From NCBI RefSeq assembly GCF_900090315.1, contig NZ_FMHZ01000002.1, positions 5,674,501 to 5,738,500 on the forward strand: a stretch of DNA of 64,000 nt. The letters run 5' to 3'. The notes beneath the pieces were generated by a model. It made no database searches, had not been told where the DNA came from, and saw nothing but the letters and a program-made list of their open reading frames with translations. This document shows positions 1 through 11,343 of this stretch, piece after piece; position 1 is the first letter of the stretch, and the number at the start of each line of letters is the position of its first letter. The DNA comes from Micromonospora citrea. Its GTDB lineage: Bacteria > Actinomycetota > Actinomycetes > Mycobacteriales > Micromonosporaceae. The position numbers and the translations under genes were made by a program.

Positions 1-56
1 TGCGAGTCTTGGTACGCACCACGCCGCGCGACAACCGATCATGCTGTGGAGGACCG

Positions 57-1159
<1,103 letters not shown>

Positions 1160-1163
<4 letters not shown>

Positions 1164-2146
1164 CCTCACCCGTCCGTCGGCCCGCCGACACCCCCTCGGA
1201 CCGTACCGAAGCCGTCCTGTCGCGGCTGCAACTGCTGGTCACCCGCAAACTCGACGGCCTGCTCCAGGGCGACTACGCCGGCCTGCTGCCGGGGCCGGGC
1301 AGCGAGGCGGGGGAGTCCCGGGAATACCGCCCCGGCGACGACGTGCGCCGGATGGACTGGCCGGTGACGGCCCGCACGACGATGCCGCACGTGCGGCGTA
1401 CGGTGGCCGACCGCGAGCTGGAGACGTGGCTGGCGGTGGACCTCTCGGCCAGCCTGGACTTCGGAACCGGCCGGTGGCTCAAGCGGGACGTCGTGGTGGC
1501 GGCCGCGGCGGCGCTGACCCACCTGACCGTGCGCGGCGGCAACCGGATCGGGGCGGTGATCGGCAGCGGCGGCGGCACGAGCGCTCCGGCGCGCCGCTGG
1601 CGCGGCGCGCCCCCGGTCCCCGGCCCGGACGTGTTCACCCGGGTGCCCGCCCGCTCCGGCCGCAAGGAGGCACAGGGGCTGCTGCGGGCGATCGCCGGCA
1701 CCGAGATCCGCCCGGGGCGCAGCGATCTGGGCACGCTGGTGGACATGCTCAACCGGCCGCCCCGGCGGCGCGGGGTGGCGGTGGTCATCTCCGACTTCCT
1801 CGCCCCGACCGACCGCTGGGCCCGGCCGCTGCGCAAGCTGCGCGTCCGCCACGACGTGCTGGCGATCGAGGTGGTCGACCCGCGGGAGCTGGAGCTGCCC
1901 GACGTCGGGGTGCTGCCGGTGGTCGACCCGGAGACCGGGGGCCTGCACGAGGTGCAGACCGCGGACCCGCTGCTGCGACACCGCTACGCCGAGGCGGCGG
2001 CCGCCCAGCGGGCGGAGATCTCCGCCGCGCTGCGCGGCGCGGGCGCGGCCCACCTGCGGCTGCGTACGGACCGAGACTGGCTGCTCGACATGGTGCGCTT
2101 CGTGGCCGCGCAGCGGCACGCCCGCACCAGGGGGACGACACGATGA
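1160..2146 (+). CDS. DUF58 domain protein of the MoxR operon
   Basis: A 328-aa protein of the DUF58 family, which normally accompanies MoxR ATPases and has a VWA-like fold in its C-terminal half. The family signature GDDVRRMDW appears near residue 57, and an aspartate-containing strand (AVDLSAS) lies near residue 95. It has no obvious membrane segment, so it is probably a cytosolic partner of the MoxR/VWA system. The GTG start overlaps the moxR stop by 4 bases and its own stop overlaps the next ATG by 4 bases, so translation is probably coupled. It matches the position of Rv1480. Its biochemical role is unknown. Confidence 0.9.
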
Positions 2147-3093
2147 TCCGATTTCTGCAACCGTGGTGGCTGCTGGCCGTGCTGCCGGTGCTCGCCCTCG
2201 CCGCGCTCTACGTCTGGCGGCAACGCAACCGCCGGGCGTACGCGATGCGGTTCACCAACGTGGACCTGCTGCGCACCCTGGCGCCGAAGGGGCTGGGCTG
2301 GCGGCGGCACGTCCCGGCCACCGCCTTCCTGCTCTGCCTGCTGGTGCTGGCGACGGCGCTGGCCCGGCCCGCGGTCGACACTCGGGAGCCGCTGGAGCGC
2401 GCCACCGTCATGCTCGCCATCGACGTGTCGTTGTCCATGCAGGCCGACGACGTGTCGCCGAACCGGCTGGAGGCGGCGCAGGAGGCGGCCAAGCAGTTCG
2501 TCGGCGAGCTGCCGGAGAGCTACAACCTGGGGCTGGTGTCGTTCGCCAAGGCGGCGAACGTGCTGGTGCCGCCCACCAAGGACCGGGAGGCGGTGACCAG
2601 CGCGATCGACGGGCTGGTGCTGGCCGAGGCGACGGCGACCGGGGAGGCGGTCTTCACCTGCCTGGAGGCGATCCGGTCGGTGCCGGCCGACGGCGCGGCG
2701 GGGGTCCCGCCGGCGCGTATCGTGCTGCTCTCTGACGGCTACCGCACCTCGGGCCGGTCGGTGGAGGAGGCCGCCGCGGCCGCTCAGGCGGCCAACGTGC
2801 CGGTCTCCACCATCGCCTTCGGCACCGACTCGGGCCAGGTGGACATCGGGGGTCAGTTGCAGCGGGTGCCGGTCGACCGGCTGGCCCTGGCCGACCTGGC
2901 CGAGGCCACGGAGGGCTACTTCTACGAGGCGGCCTCGGTCGCCGAGCTCAAGCAGGTCTACCAGGACATGGGCAGCTCGATCGGGTTCCGCACGGAGCCC
3001 CGCGAGGTCACCCAGTGGTACGCCGGCGTGGCCCTGCTGCTGGCGCTCTGCGCGGGCGCCCTCAGCCTGCTGTGGTCGTCCCGGATGCTGTGA
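2143..3093 (+). CDS. VWA domain membrane protein (BatA-like)
   Basis: A 316-aa protein with two N-terminal hydrophobic segments (about residues 5-22 and 50-70), a von Willebrand factor A domain, and a C-terminal membrane segment (about 292-311). The metal-ion-dependent adhesion site has the D-x-S-x-S form (AIDVSLSM near residue 92), and LLSDGY supplies a further acidic residue. The domain probably faces the periplasmic side and serves as substrate or partner of the MoxR ATPase. It is the last gene of the three-gene operon and equals Rv1481 in order. No hairpin with a clear T-run follows; the next 170 bases are a degenerate GC-rich repeat. Confidence 0.9.
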   Translation: MIRFLQPWWLLAVLPVLALAALYVWRQRNRRAYAMRFTNVDLLRTLAPKGLGWRRHVPATAFLLCLLVLATALARPAVDTREPLERATVMLAIDVSLSMQADDVSPNRLEAAQEAAKQFVGELPESYNLGLVSFAKAANVLVPPTKDREAVTSAIDGLVLAEATATGEAVFTCLEAIRSVPADGAAGVPPARIVLLSDGYRTSGRSVEEAAAAAQAANVPVSTIAFGTDSGQVDIGGQLQRVPVDRLALADLAEATEGYFYEAASVAELKQVYQDMGSSIGFRTEPREVTQWYAGVALLLALCAGALSLLWSSRML

Positions 3094-3116
3094 ATCCGCG
3101 TCGCCGGCCGAGCGGC

Positions 3117-3287
3117 GGTCGGTGGGCGCCGCCGACGGCCGGTGACGGTCGGTGCGCGCTGCCGACGGCCGCTCGGCCGGTGGGCGCTGCCGTCGGCCGG
3201 CGGTGGTCGGTGGGCGCCGCCGGCCGGCCGTCAGTGGGCGCCGCCGCCGGCTGCCGAGCGGCGGTCAGTGGGCGCCGCCGCCGGCCA
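3117..3287. repeat. Degenerate tandem repeat, about six copies
   Basis: About six imperfect copies of a 23-32-bp unit resembling GGTCGGTGGGCGCCGCCG follow the VWA gene. The copies differ by single changes (GTCGGT, GCCGGT, GTCAGT). The last copy contains the stop codon of the small minus-strand ORF at 3265-3354. It is probably a decayed intergenic repeat array with no visible protein role. Confidence 0.6.
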
Positions 3288-3354
3288 GGACGAAGACGAC
3301 GGCCACCCAGACGGCGGCGAGGGTGAAGCCCAGCGGGGCGACGTAGCGGCTCAT
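3265..3354 (-). CDS. Small single-pass membrane protein (29 aa)
   Basis: A 29-aa ORF beginning MSRYVAPLGFTLAAVWV, with one long hydrophobic segment (about residues 6-25) and a Gly/His tail. GGAG on the minus strand, six bases before the ATG, is a good ribosome binding site. It stands alone and faces the VWA gene tail to tail. The hydrophobic pattern and the ribosome site argue that it is real. No function is known to me. A longer in-frame extension upstream is Arg/Pro-rich and probably not translated. Confidence 0.5.
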   Translation of the reverse strand: MSRYVAPLGFTLAAVWVAVVFVLAGGGAH

Positions 3355-3549
3355 GGACGGCTCCGGGTGGCGACTGGACGGTCCGCGCGTGCGGGGGCGG
3401 ACCGCAGGGGGGTGGATCAGGACGCGCACACGAAGTCGTGACCGGGCGGCTCCCGGCGGACCGCCCGGCTGCGGGCGGCGCGGCACGGCGACCGGCGAGG
3501 GGCCGGGTGACCGTGCGGAGGCGGGGAGCGGAGCTGGGTCAGCTCACCT

Positions 3550-3630
3550 GCTGAGTCGTGGCTCAGCGGGGCTGACGTTCGGCCCGGCCACGACTGGGAG
3601 GATCGCTATCTCGCACAGCGATCACCTCCT
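3550..3630 (-). promoter_or_regulatory. Possible leader: strong SD, 17-codon ORF and competing hairpins
   Basis: On the minus strand AGGAGG (3625-3630) lies 8 bases before a GTG at 3616 that opens a 17-codon ORF ending with TGA at 3563. A 9-base stretch inside this ORF (AGTCGTGGC, 3587-3595) pairs perfectly with 3554-3562. That second stretch can instead fold locally, because GCTGAG and CTCAGC at 3550-3567 are complementary. This geometry resembles an attenuator or leader peptide. The nearest downstream gene on that strand is the 29-aa ORF. Evidence is structural only. The rest of 3355-3712 shows nothing else I can name. Confidence 0.25.
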
Positions 3631-3712
3631 GCGGTCGGCGGGGCCCGGAAGGCGGGCCGGCACGGCCCGCGAACGCCGATCATCGTACACCCGCGGGCGC
3701 GTGCCCCCGCAC

Positions 3713-4834
3713 TCAGCCGACCGGGCGGGCGATCCCGTCCGCCGGTGGACGCCCGGCCGGCCGCGCGGCCGCCGCAGCGCCGGTCGTCCGCCCACGGATC
3801 AGCACCACCAGCACGGCGGCCAGCACCGGCAACCAGCAGAGCCGGGCCACCAGCCAGCCGGGGCCGTCCGGCGCCGTGTGCAGCCCGGGCAGGGCGACGC
3901 CGGTGCGGCCCGCCAGCACCGCAACCCCGACCAGCACCGGCTGGTGCCAGAGGTAGACGCGCACCGCGTGGCGGTTGACCAGGCCCACCGCCCGCCCGGC
4001 CCACGGCCGCCTGGACAGCCGGGCCAGCGCCGGCCGGGCCGCCAGACCCACCCCGACCTGGGTCACCGCCAGGGCGACCGCCAGCAGCGACGGCGGGTGC
4101 AGGTTGGACACCTGCGCGCCGGGCACCCCGACCGCGCTGACCGGGTAGCCGAGCGCGACCAGGCCGGCCAGCCCGGCGGCCCCCGCGCCGGCCAGCCCCA
4201 GCGCGGCCCGTCGACCGGCGAGCCGGCCGTCGGCGTGCGCCAGCCCCAGCAGGTAGGGCACCGCCCACGCGGCCAGCACGGCGACCGGCAGCCGCCCGGG
4301 GACCTGCGGGAGCAGCCGGCCGGCCAGGTCGACCGCCGCCACCACGGCCACCGCCGGGGCGGCACAGCGCAGCGGACCCCATCGGCGTACGGCGGCGCGC
4401 AGCGGGGCGGTCAGCGCCACCAGGACCAGCAGCGGGAGCAGGAACCACAGCGGACTGACCGTCAGCGTCAGCGCCACGGACAGGGTGGCGTCGGGGGTGC
4501 CCAGCGCGGTGGCGGCCAGCAGCACCGCCGCCCCGGTGCCGAGCAACGCCACGGCGGGCAGCACCAGCCGCCGCAGGCGGCGGGCGAGCCAGGCCGGCCC
4601 GCCGCGCCGGCGGGCGGCCGAGCGGGCCGAGGCGTACCCGGCGGCGAAGAAGAACAGCCCGAGGGTCTGCAACAGCCAACTGGCCGGCGCCAGCGACGGC
4701 ATCGCGGTCAGCGGGCTGGCCTGGGACAGCGTGCCGTCCGGGGCGAGCACCAGGCCGGTGACCAGCCAGTGCCCGAGCACCACTCCGCCCACCGCGTACG
4801 CCCGCAGCGCGTCGACCGCGCGGTCCCGGCTCAC
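3713..4834 (-). CDS. Acyltransferase family membrane protein
   Basis: A 373-aa polytopic membrane protein of the acyltransferase-3 type, which moves acyl groups onto extracellular glycans or lipids. The family start pattern is present: RAVDALRAYAVGGVVLGHW near residue 4, with the conserved histidine, followed by about ten hydrophobic segments. A late LWHQPVLVG motif is also typical. Its ATG overlaps the stop of the upstream hydrolase gene by 4 bases (4831-4834), so the two are an operon read on the minus strand. It resembles the larger acyltransferase at 33102-34619. The substrate cannot be inferred. Confidence 0.82.
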   Translation of the reverse strand: MSRDRAVDALRAYAVGGVVLGHWLVTGLVLAPDGTLSQASPLTAMPSLAPASWLLQTLGLFFFAAGYASARSAARRRGGPAWLARRLRRLVLPAVALLGTGAAVLLAATALGTPDATLSVALTLTVSPLWFLLPLLVLVALTAPLRAAVRRWGPLRCAAPAVAVVAAVDLAGRLLPQVPGRLPVAVLAAWAVPYLLGLAHADGRLAGRRAALGLAGAGAAGLAGLVALGYPVSAVGVPGAQVSNLHPPSLLAVALAVTQVGVGLAARPALARLSRRPWAGRAVGLVNRHAVRVYLWHQPVLVGVAVLAGRTGVALPGLHTAPDGPGWLVARLCWLPVLAAVLVVLIRGRTTGAAAAARPAGRPPADGIARPVG

Positions 4835-5733
4835 CGGGCCGCCCCGCCCGTGCCCGCCCCGCCGGTGAGCACCACCGACGCGACTGCGCCGACGGTCGCC
4901 GCGCCCGGGCTGAGGTAACTGTCGTGCCCGGTCACCCCGGCCACCGGCAGCGGCCGGGCGCCGAAGGCCGGGTCGGCCGGCCGGATCCCGTGCCCGAGCC
5001 CGGGCAGCCGCAGCTGGGGCACGCGGCGGATCCAGTCCGTCTCCGCCTCCGCCGCCCAGAACCGCACGCCGCCGAACCGGTCCGCCCGGTCCGTGCCGAC
5101 GCCGACCCCGCCGAGGGCCACCACGTCGGTGACCTGCGCCGGCGCCCCCGTCGCGGCCAGCCCGACCACCAGCGCGCCGTAGCTGTGCCCGATCAGCGTG
5201 ACCCGGGCCCGCGGCCGGCGCGCGGCCAGCTCGGCCAGCAGCTCGGACAGGGCGGCGGCGCCCCGCCGTGCGGCGCCCGCCCCGGCCGCCGCGAGCACCC
5301 CGTCCGGCGGGTCGTAGCCGAGCCAGGCGAGCACGGCGACCCGGGCGCCGGGGTCGGTCGACCGCAGCGCGGCGTGCAGCCCGGCGGCCTGCACGGCCGG
5401 CGCGCGGCGAGCCACCCCGCCGAGCCCCCGGTCGAAGTCGCGCAGCGTGCAGCCCACCCCGGGCACCAGCACCGCGATCGCGTCCGCGCCGGCCAGGTCG
5501 CCGAGCACCTCGACGGCCAGCCCGTCGCCGCGCGGGTCGAAGGCCAGGAACCGCCGGCCGCGCTCGGCCCAGTCGGCGTACGGCGCGCCGGCGGCCCGCA
5601 TCGCCGCCGTCGTCGCCGGGTACCGCTCGACGAAACCCGCCGCGGCAACCGGGGCCGGCCGGGCCGGCAGCACCACCCCGGCGCCGAGCAGCGCGGCGAG
5701 CACGACCTTAAGGACATCCCCGCTCCGCATCAC
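4831..5733 (-). CDS. Secreted alpha/beta hydrolase (DUF1023-like)
   Basis: A 300-aa protein with an N-terminal signal-like hydrophobic segment (VLKVVLAALLGAGVVLPA) and an alpha/beta-hydrolase fold of the DUF1023 kind. The nucleophile elbow is GHSYGA with Ser184, and a histidine in GHDSYLSPG near the end would complete the triad. I prefer GTG at 5733, because GGAGG (5741-5745) lies 7 bases upstream; ATG at 5730 is almost as good, and the longer start at 5757 lacks a ribosome site. It is the first gene of a two-gene operon with the acyltransferase, which suggests an extracytoplasmic ester or acyl-transfer function. The substrate is unknown. Confidence 0.8.
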   Translation of the reverse strand: MMRSGDVLKVVLAALLGAGVVLPARPAPVAAAGFVERYPATTAAMRAAGAPYADWAERGRRFLAFDPRGDGLAVEVLGDLAGADAIAVLVPGVGCTLRDFDRGLGGVARRAPAVQAAGLHAALRSTDPGARVAVLAWLGYDPPDGVLAAAGAGAARRGAAALSELLAELAARRPRARVTLIGHSYGALVVGLAATGAPAQVTDVVALGGVGVGTDRADRFGGVRFWAAEAETDWIRRVPQLRLPGLGHGIRPADPAFGARPLPVAGVTGHDSYLSPGAATVGAVASVVLTGGAGTGGAAR

Positions 5734-5831
5734 CGTGCTCCCTCCGTGTCCGTCCACGGTGGGCAGCGTGCGGTGCCGGGCGCCGCCGGCGCGTCACCCC
5801 GGGGAGCCGTCTCCGGCCCGGTACCGGGGTG

Positions 5832-6184
5832 CTACTCGCCGGCGGCCACCAGACCCGACTCGTACGCCGGCACCACGGCCTGCGCGCGGTCGCGCAGGCC
5901 CAGCCTGGCCGGGATCCGACCGACGTGGTCTTCACGGTCTGCTCGGCGACGACCAGGTCGGCGGCGTAGTCGTCCAGGTCGAAGGTGGTCAGGATGAGCC
6001 CCCGGGGACGGTCGGCGGGGCGGTCGCCGAGGAGCTTCCGGGTGGCCGCCAGGCCGTCCAGCACCGGCATCCGCACGTCCATCAGCACCACGTCGGGATC
6101 GGGCCGGAGGGCCGCCTCGACCGCCTGCGCCCCGTCGGCGGCGTCGCCGACCACCAGCAGGTCCGCCACGCCCACAGCGGCCAC
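5832..6184 (-). pseudogene. Remnant of a NarL-type response regulator
   Basis: The minus strand encodes a receiver domain fragment with the phospho-acceptor aspartate (VVLMDVRMP) and the following helix up to TTFDLDDY. The reading frame then jumps directly to AADLVVAEQTVKT, the DNA-recognition helix of a LuxR/NarL output domain. About 100 residues between these points are missing. One base appears lost right after VKT; in the next frame the usual ending continues (HVGRIPARLGLRDRAQAVV, stop at 5832). The N-terminal aspartates of the receiver are also missing. An internal deletion plus a frameshift make a functional product very unlikely. Confidence 0.72.
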
Positions 6185-7344
<1,160 letters not shown>

Positions 7345-7379
7345 CAGCGGCCACTGACAGACTACGGAGGAACCCCTGC

Positions 7380-8147
7380 ATGTCCGGACTGCTCGCCGGT
7401 AAGCGGCTGCTGGTCACCGGCGTCATCACCGACGCCTCGATCGCCTTCTCGGTGGCGAAGCTCGCCCAGGAGAACGGGGCGCGGGTCGTGCTCACCGGCT
7501 ACGGCCGGCTGTCCCTGGTCGAGCGGATCGCCAGGCGGCTGCCCGAGCCGGCCCCGGTGATCGAGCTGGACGTGACCAACGCCGAGCACCTCGCCGGGCT
7601 CGCCGACCGGGTCCGCGAGCACGTCGACGGCCTGGACGGGGTGGTGCACTCGATCGGCTTCGCCCCGCAGAGCTGCCTCGGCGGCGGCTTCCTCGACGCC
7701 CCCTGGGAGGACGTGGCGACCGCGTTGCAGGTCTCCACGTACTCCTACAAGTCCCTCGCGATGGCGGCGCTGCCGCTGATGTCGGCCGGTGGCGCGGTGG
7801 TCGGCCTGACCTTCGACGCGACCAAGGCGTGGCCGGTCTACGACTGGATGGGCGTGGCCAAGGCCGGGCTGGAGTCCGCCTCCCGCTACCTGGCGCTGCA
7901 CCTGGGCAAGCAGGGCATCCGCAGCAACCTCGTCGCCGCCGGGCCGCTGCGCACCATCGCCGCCAAGTCGATCCCCGGCTTCGACCAGTTCGAGGACGCC
8001 TGGACCGAGCGCGCGCCGCTGGGCTGGAGCCTCACCGACCAGGAACCGGCCGCCCGGGCCTGCCTGGCCCTGCTCTCCGACTGGTTCCCGGCCACCACCG
8101 GCGAGATCGTCCACGTCGACGGCGGCTATCACGCCATCGGCGCCTGA
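7380..8147 (+). CDS. inhA: Enoyl-ACP reductase, InhA/FabI type
   Basis: A 255-aa enoyl-[acyl-carrier-protein] reductase using NADH for the last step of each fatty acid elongation cycle. The N-terminus (LLAGKRLLVTGVITDASIAF) is characteristic of InhA, and the catalytic pattern Y-x2-M-x3-K is found as YDWMGVAK (Tyr154, Lys161). The C-terminal substrate loop and the ending VHVDGGYHAIGA also fit. ACGGAGGAA lies ahead of the ATG. It follows fabG1 closely, so the two are probably cotranscribed. A strong hairpin at 8159-8194 follows the stop. Confidence 0.95.
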   Translation: MSGLLAGKRLLVTGVITDASIAFSVAKLAQENGARVVLTGYGRLSLVERIARRLPEPAPVIELDVTNAEHLAGLADRVREHVDGLDGVVHSIGFAPQSCLGGGFLDAPWEDVATALQVSTYSYKSLAMAALPLMSAGGAVVGLTFDATKAWPVYDWMGVAKAGLESASRYLALHLGKQGIRSNLVAAGPLRTIAAKSIPGFDQFEDAWTERAPLGWSLTDQEPAARACLALLSDWFPATTGEIVHVDGGYHAIGA

Positions 8148-8158
8148 GGTGTGCGGAA

Positions 8159-8194
8159 GGGCCCCTGCCGTCGCGTCTCGGACGGCGGGGGCCC
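8159..8194 (+). terminator. Hairpin terminator after inhA
   Basis: A 14-bp stem (8159-8172 with 8181-8194, one G-T pair) and an 8-base loop sit 11 bases after the inhA stop. There is no T-run, as usual in this high-GC group. It probably ends or attenuates the fabG1-inhA message before hemH. Confidence 0.7.
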
Positions 8195-8259
8195 CTCCTC
8201 GCACCACGCGACCAGGGGGCTCTGCCCGGCGGGGGCGGCCGACCGGGAAGAATGGGCCC

Positions 8260-9318
8260 ATGGCGTACGACGCGGTGGTCCTGGTGTCCTTCGGCGGGCC
8301 GGAGCGGCCCGAGGACGTGATGCCGTTCCTGCAGAACGTGACCCGTGGGCGGGGCGTGCCCCCGGAGCGGCTGGCGGAGGTGGCCGAGCACTACCAGCAC
8401 TTCGGCGGCGTCTCCCCGATCAACCAGCAGTGCCGGGAGCTGCTCGCGGCGATCCGGGAGGACTTCGCCGCCAACGGGATCGACCTGCCCGTCTACTGGG
8501 GCAACCGGAACTGGCACCCGATGCTCGCCGACACCCTGGCGCAGATGCGCGACGACGGCGTCCGGCACGCGCTGGCGTTCGTGACCAGCGCGTTCGGTGG
8601 CTACTCCTCCTGCCGGCAGTACCAGGAGGACATCGCCGCCGCCCGCGCGGCGGTCGGCCCGGACGCCCCGCTGGTCGACAAGATCCGCCAGTTCTGGGAC
8701 CATCCGGGCTTCGTCGAGCCGCACGCCGACGCGGTGCGGGCGGCGCTGGGCCAGCTCGACCCGGCGAAGCGCGACAGCACCCGGCTGGTGTTCACCGCCC
8801 ACTCGGTGCCGAACTCGATGGCCGCCAGCGCGGGCCCGCACGGCGGCCGGTACGAGGCGCAGCTCCACGAGGTCGCCCGGCTGGTCCACGCGGCGGCGGC
8901 CCCCGACCTGCCCTGGGACCTGGTCTGGCAGAGCCGCTCCGGCCCGCCGCAGGTGCCGTGGCTGGAGCCGGACGTCAACGACCACCTGGCCGCGCTGGCC
9001 GACAACGGCACCACCAGCGTGGTGGTCAGCCCGATCGGGTTCGTCTCCGACCACCTGGAGGTCGTGTGGGACCTGGACACCGAGGCGCGGCAGACGGCCA
9101 GGCAGGTCGGCCTCGACTTCGCCCGCGCCGGCACCCCGGGCACCGACCCCCGGTTCGTGGCGATGGTCCGCGAGCTGGTGCGGGAGCGGATCGAGCCGGA
9201 CGGGGTGAACCTGCGCCGCCGCCTCGGCGAGCTGCCGATGTGGGACACCTGCCCGACGGTGTGCTGTGTCCCCGCCCGCCGCCCCACCGCCGCCGCCTCC
9301 GGGCAGCCCGCCTCCTGA
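8260..9318 (+). CDS. hemH: Ferrochelatase (coproporphyrin ferrochelatase type)
   Basis: A 352-aa ferrochelatase. In actinobacteria this enzyme inserts iron into coproporphyrin III (the CpfC role). The start MAYDAVVLVSFGGPE, the segment HYQHFGGVSPIN, the histidine in FTAHSVPNSM and SPIGFVSDHLEV are family landmarks. The tail contains DTCPTVCC, cysteines that could serve as ligands of the [2Fe-2S] cluster seen in actinobacterial ferrochelatases. ATG at 8260 is preceded by AAGAAT six bases upstream, suggesting a leaderless start. The order fabG1-inhA-hemH equals that in mycobacteria. Confidence 0.93.
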   Translation: MAYDAVVLVSFGGPERPEDVMPFLQNVTRGRGVPPERLAEVAEHYQHFGGVSPINQQCRELLAAIREDFAANGIDLPVYWGNRNWHPMLADTLAQMRDDGVRHALAFVTSAFGGYSSCRQYQEDIAAARAAVGPDAPLVDKIRQFWDHPGFVEPHADAVRAALGQLDPAKRDSTRLVFTAHSVPNSMAASAGPHGGRYEAQLHEVARLVHAAAAPDLPWDLVWQSRSGPPQVPWLEPDVNDHLAALADNGTTSVVVSPIGFVSDHLEVVWDLDTEARQTARQVGLDFARAGTPGTDPRFVAMVRELVRERIEPDGVNLRRRLGELPMWDTCPTVCCVPARRPTAAASGQPAS

Positions 9319-9466
9319 CCCCCGCCGCCGACCGCCGCCGGGCCGACCGCAGCCCCGACCCGCGGCACCCGCCCGACTGCCGTCGGGCCCGGCCCGGTCC
9401 CCGGGCCGCCCACCGACCGCCGCGCCGGCCCCGCCGGCCGACCCGACACCCCTGGAACGAGTCGAG

Positions 9467-10246
9467 ATGCAGGACCGCAAGCCGGTGGAGAGCTGGCTGA
9501 CCGACATGGACGGCGTGCTGGTGCACGAGGGCCAGCCCGTGCCCGGCGCGCCGGAGTTTGTCTCCCGACTGCGCGCCTCGGGCAAGCCGTTCCTGGTGCT
9601 GACGAACAACTCGATCTACACGCCACGGGACCTCACGGCCCGGCTGAGCCGGATGGGCCTCGACGTGCCCGAGCAGGCGATCTGGTCCTCCGCGCTGGCC
9701 ACCGCCCAGTTCCTGGCCGACCAGCGGCCGGGCGGCACCGCGTACGTGATCGGGGAGGCCGGGCTGACCACGGCGCTGCACGCGGTCGGCTACGTGCTGA
9801 CCGACTTCGCGCCGGACTACGTGGTGCTGGGGGAGACCCGCACCTACAGCTTCGAGGCGATCACCAAGGCGGTCCGGCTGATCAACGACGGAGCGCGGTT
9901 CATCTGCACCAACCCCGACGTGACCGGCCCGTCGGTGGAGGGCGCGCTGCCCGCCGCCGGCTCGGTCGCCGCGATGATCTCCAAGGCGACGGGGGTCGAG
10001 CCGTACTTCGTCGGCAAGCCCAACCCGATGATGATGCGCTCCGCGCTCAACACGATCAACGCGCACTCCGAGACGACCGCGATGATCGGCGACCGGATGG
10101 ACACCGACATCCTGTGCGGGCTGGAGGCCGGCCTGGAGACGATCCTGGTGCTGACCGGGATCAGCAGCCGCGCCGAGGCGGAGCGCTACCCGTACCGTCC
10201 GTCGCGGATCGTCAACTCCGTCGCCGACCTGGTCGACGAGGTCTGA
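9467..10246 (+). CDS. HAD-IIA family phosphatase (NagD-like)
   Basis: A 259-aa HAD hydrolase of subfamily IIA, which dephosphorylates small metabolites such as sugar phosphates or nucleotides. The nucleophile motif is D13-M-D15 (LTDMDGVL), motif II is VLTNNS, the cap domain follows, and motif III/IV is FVGKPNP ... MIGDRMDTDI. ATG at 9467 was chosen because the long upstream extension is Pro/Arg-rich and typical of non-coding GC-rich sequence. The 148 bases between hemH and this gene show nothing else. The physiological substrate is unknown. Confidence 0.88.
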   Translation: MQDRKPVESWLTDMDGVLVHEGQPVPGAPEFVSRLRASGKPFLVLTNNSIYTPRDLTARLSRMGLDVPEQAIWSSALATAQFLADQRPGGTAYVIGEAGLTTALHAVGYVLTDFAPDYVVLGETRTYSFEAITKAVRLINDGARFICTNPDVTGPSVEGALPAAGSVAAMISKATGVEPYFVGKPNPMMMRSALNTINAHSETTAMIGDRMDTDILCGLEAGLETILVLTGISSRAEAERYPYRPSRIVNSVADLVDEV

Positions 10247-10345
10247 CGCGCGGGCCCGCCTCGGTGCGTCGGGCGATCCCGGGCGCGATCGGCGGAAGGC
10301 ACGGACGGCAGGCCCGGCCGCCGGCGCGGCCGACCGGCGCGACGC

Positions 10346-11140
10346 TCAGGGGCGCAGCGGGGCGTTGCAGGCGGCCACCAGCGCCTGCCGGCAGGCGGTG
10401 GTCAGCGGGCGCAGCGCGGCGTCGCGCTGCTGGGCCTCGTAGTTGTTGACGGCGCCGCCGGGCGCGGCGTGCCCGGCCAGCGCCAGCACCCGGTCGAGCA
10501 CGGCGGCCCGGGCGAAGAGCCGCCGGGCCCGCGGGTCGAAACCGGGCGGCAGGTCGGTGGCGCCGTCCGGCCGGCGCAGCGCCTCCAACGCCCCGGCCAG
10601 CTCGGGGCGCCACTGGGCGACGTCCAGCCGGGTCAGCGCGGCGGTGGTGTCGTGCAGGGCCGCCGCCAGTTCCGCCTCGGCCTCGGCCGCGCCGGGCAGC
10701 GCGAGCGAGGCGGCCGGGGCGTCGGCCGGCAGCGGATAGACCCGCCAGAGCACCGTCTCGAAGGTGTCGCCGGAGCCGGAGGTGTGCGTGCGCACGTGCG
10801 GGATCAGCCCGAGGCTGCCCGCCACGACCGCCTCGCCGGCGAGCAGCGCCGCACCGGCGAAGTCGCCCGGACCCGGCAGGCCGCGCGGGTCGCCCGGCGC
10901 GGGCAGCACCAGCCGGATCTCGTCCGGCGAGAGCTTGGCCAGGGTGGGCAGCGCCTCGGCCAGCGGGACGTCTGTCCAGGTGCCGGGCGCGTCGGCGACC
11001 AGGTGCTCCTCGTCGCCGGCGACGGCGTCGGCGACCTCGTCGAAGGGCACCAGCCCGGCGCGCCACGCGCGCACCCAGGCAACGAACCGGCTGGACCGGC
11101 GCGGCGCGAGAGTGGCCGCGCCCGCTGCGGGGGTGGACAT
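10346..11140 (-). CDS. Conserved actinobacterial protein, unknown function
   Basis: A 264-aa soluble protein without recognised domain motifs. Its N-terminal part contains RFVAWVRAWRAGLVPFDEVADAV, and the remainder is Ala/Leu-rich helical sequence. It lies on the minus strand between hemH and the nfeD/band-7 pair, exactly where M. tuberculosis has Rv1486c, also a minus-strand conserved hypothetical. I infer orthology from position, length and style rather than from an alignment. It diverges from the DUF3097 gene across a 203-base gap. No enzymatic role can be proposed. Confidence 0.7.
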   Translation of the reverse strand: MSTPAAGAATLAPRRSSRFVAWVRAWRAGLVPFDEVADAVAGDEEHLVADAPGTWTDVPLAEALPTLAKLSPDEIRLVLPAPGDPRGLPGPGDFAGAALLAGEAVVAGSLGLIPHVRTHTSGSGDTFETVLWRVYPLPADAPAASLALPGAAEAEAELAAALHDTTAALTRLDVAQWRPELAGALEALRRPDGATDLPPGFDPRARRLFARAAVLDRVLALAGHAAPGGAVNNYEAQQRDAALRPLTTACRQALVAACNAPLRP

Positions 11141-11343
11141 GCCGAAAAGGGTACGTGGTCACCGCCGCCCCTGTCTCGACTGCCGCTCCGCCCGCCCACC
11201 GCCATGTCGATCATGCGATCGTGGTGGACGGGGCGTCGAACGGGGGCCCGTCACCCGGGCAGCGTGACCGCCCCCTCGGGGCGCCGTCACCCGTCGCGGC
11301 GTGTCGGATGCGGGGGTGCGGGCGGCCGGTTAGCTTCTCTGGC

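Noticed and set aside
5708..6184. An intact response regulator
   Set aside because: The receiver lacks its N-terminus and second half and the output domain is mostly deleted, with a frameshift, so it is listed as a pseudogene.
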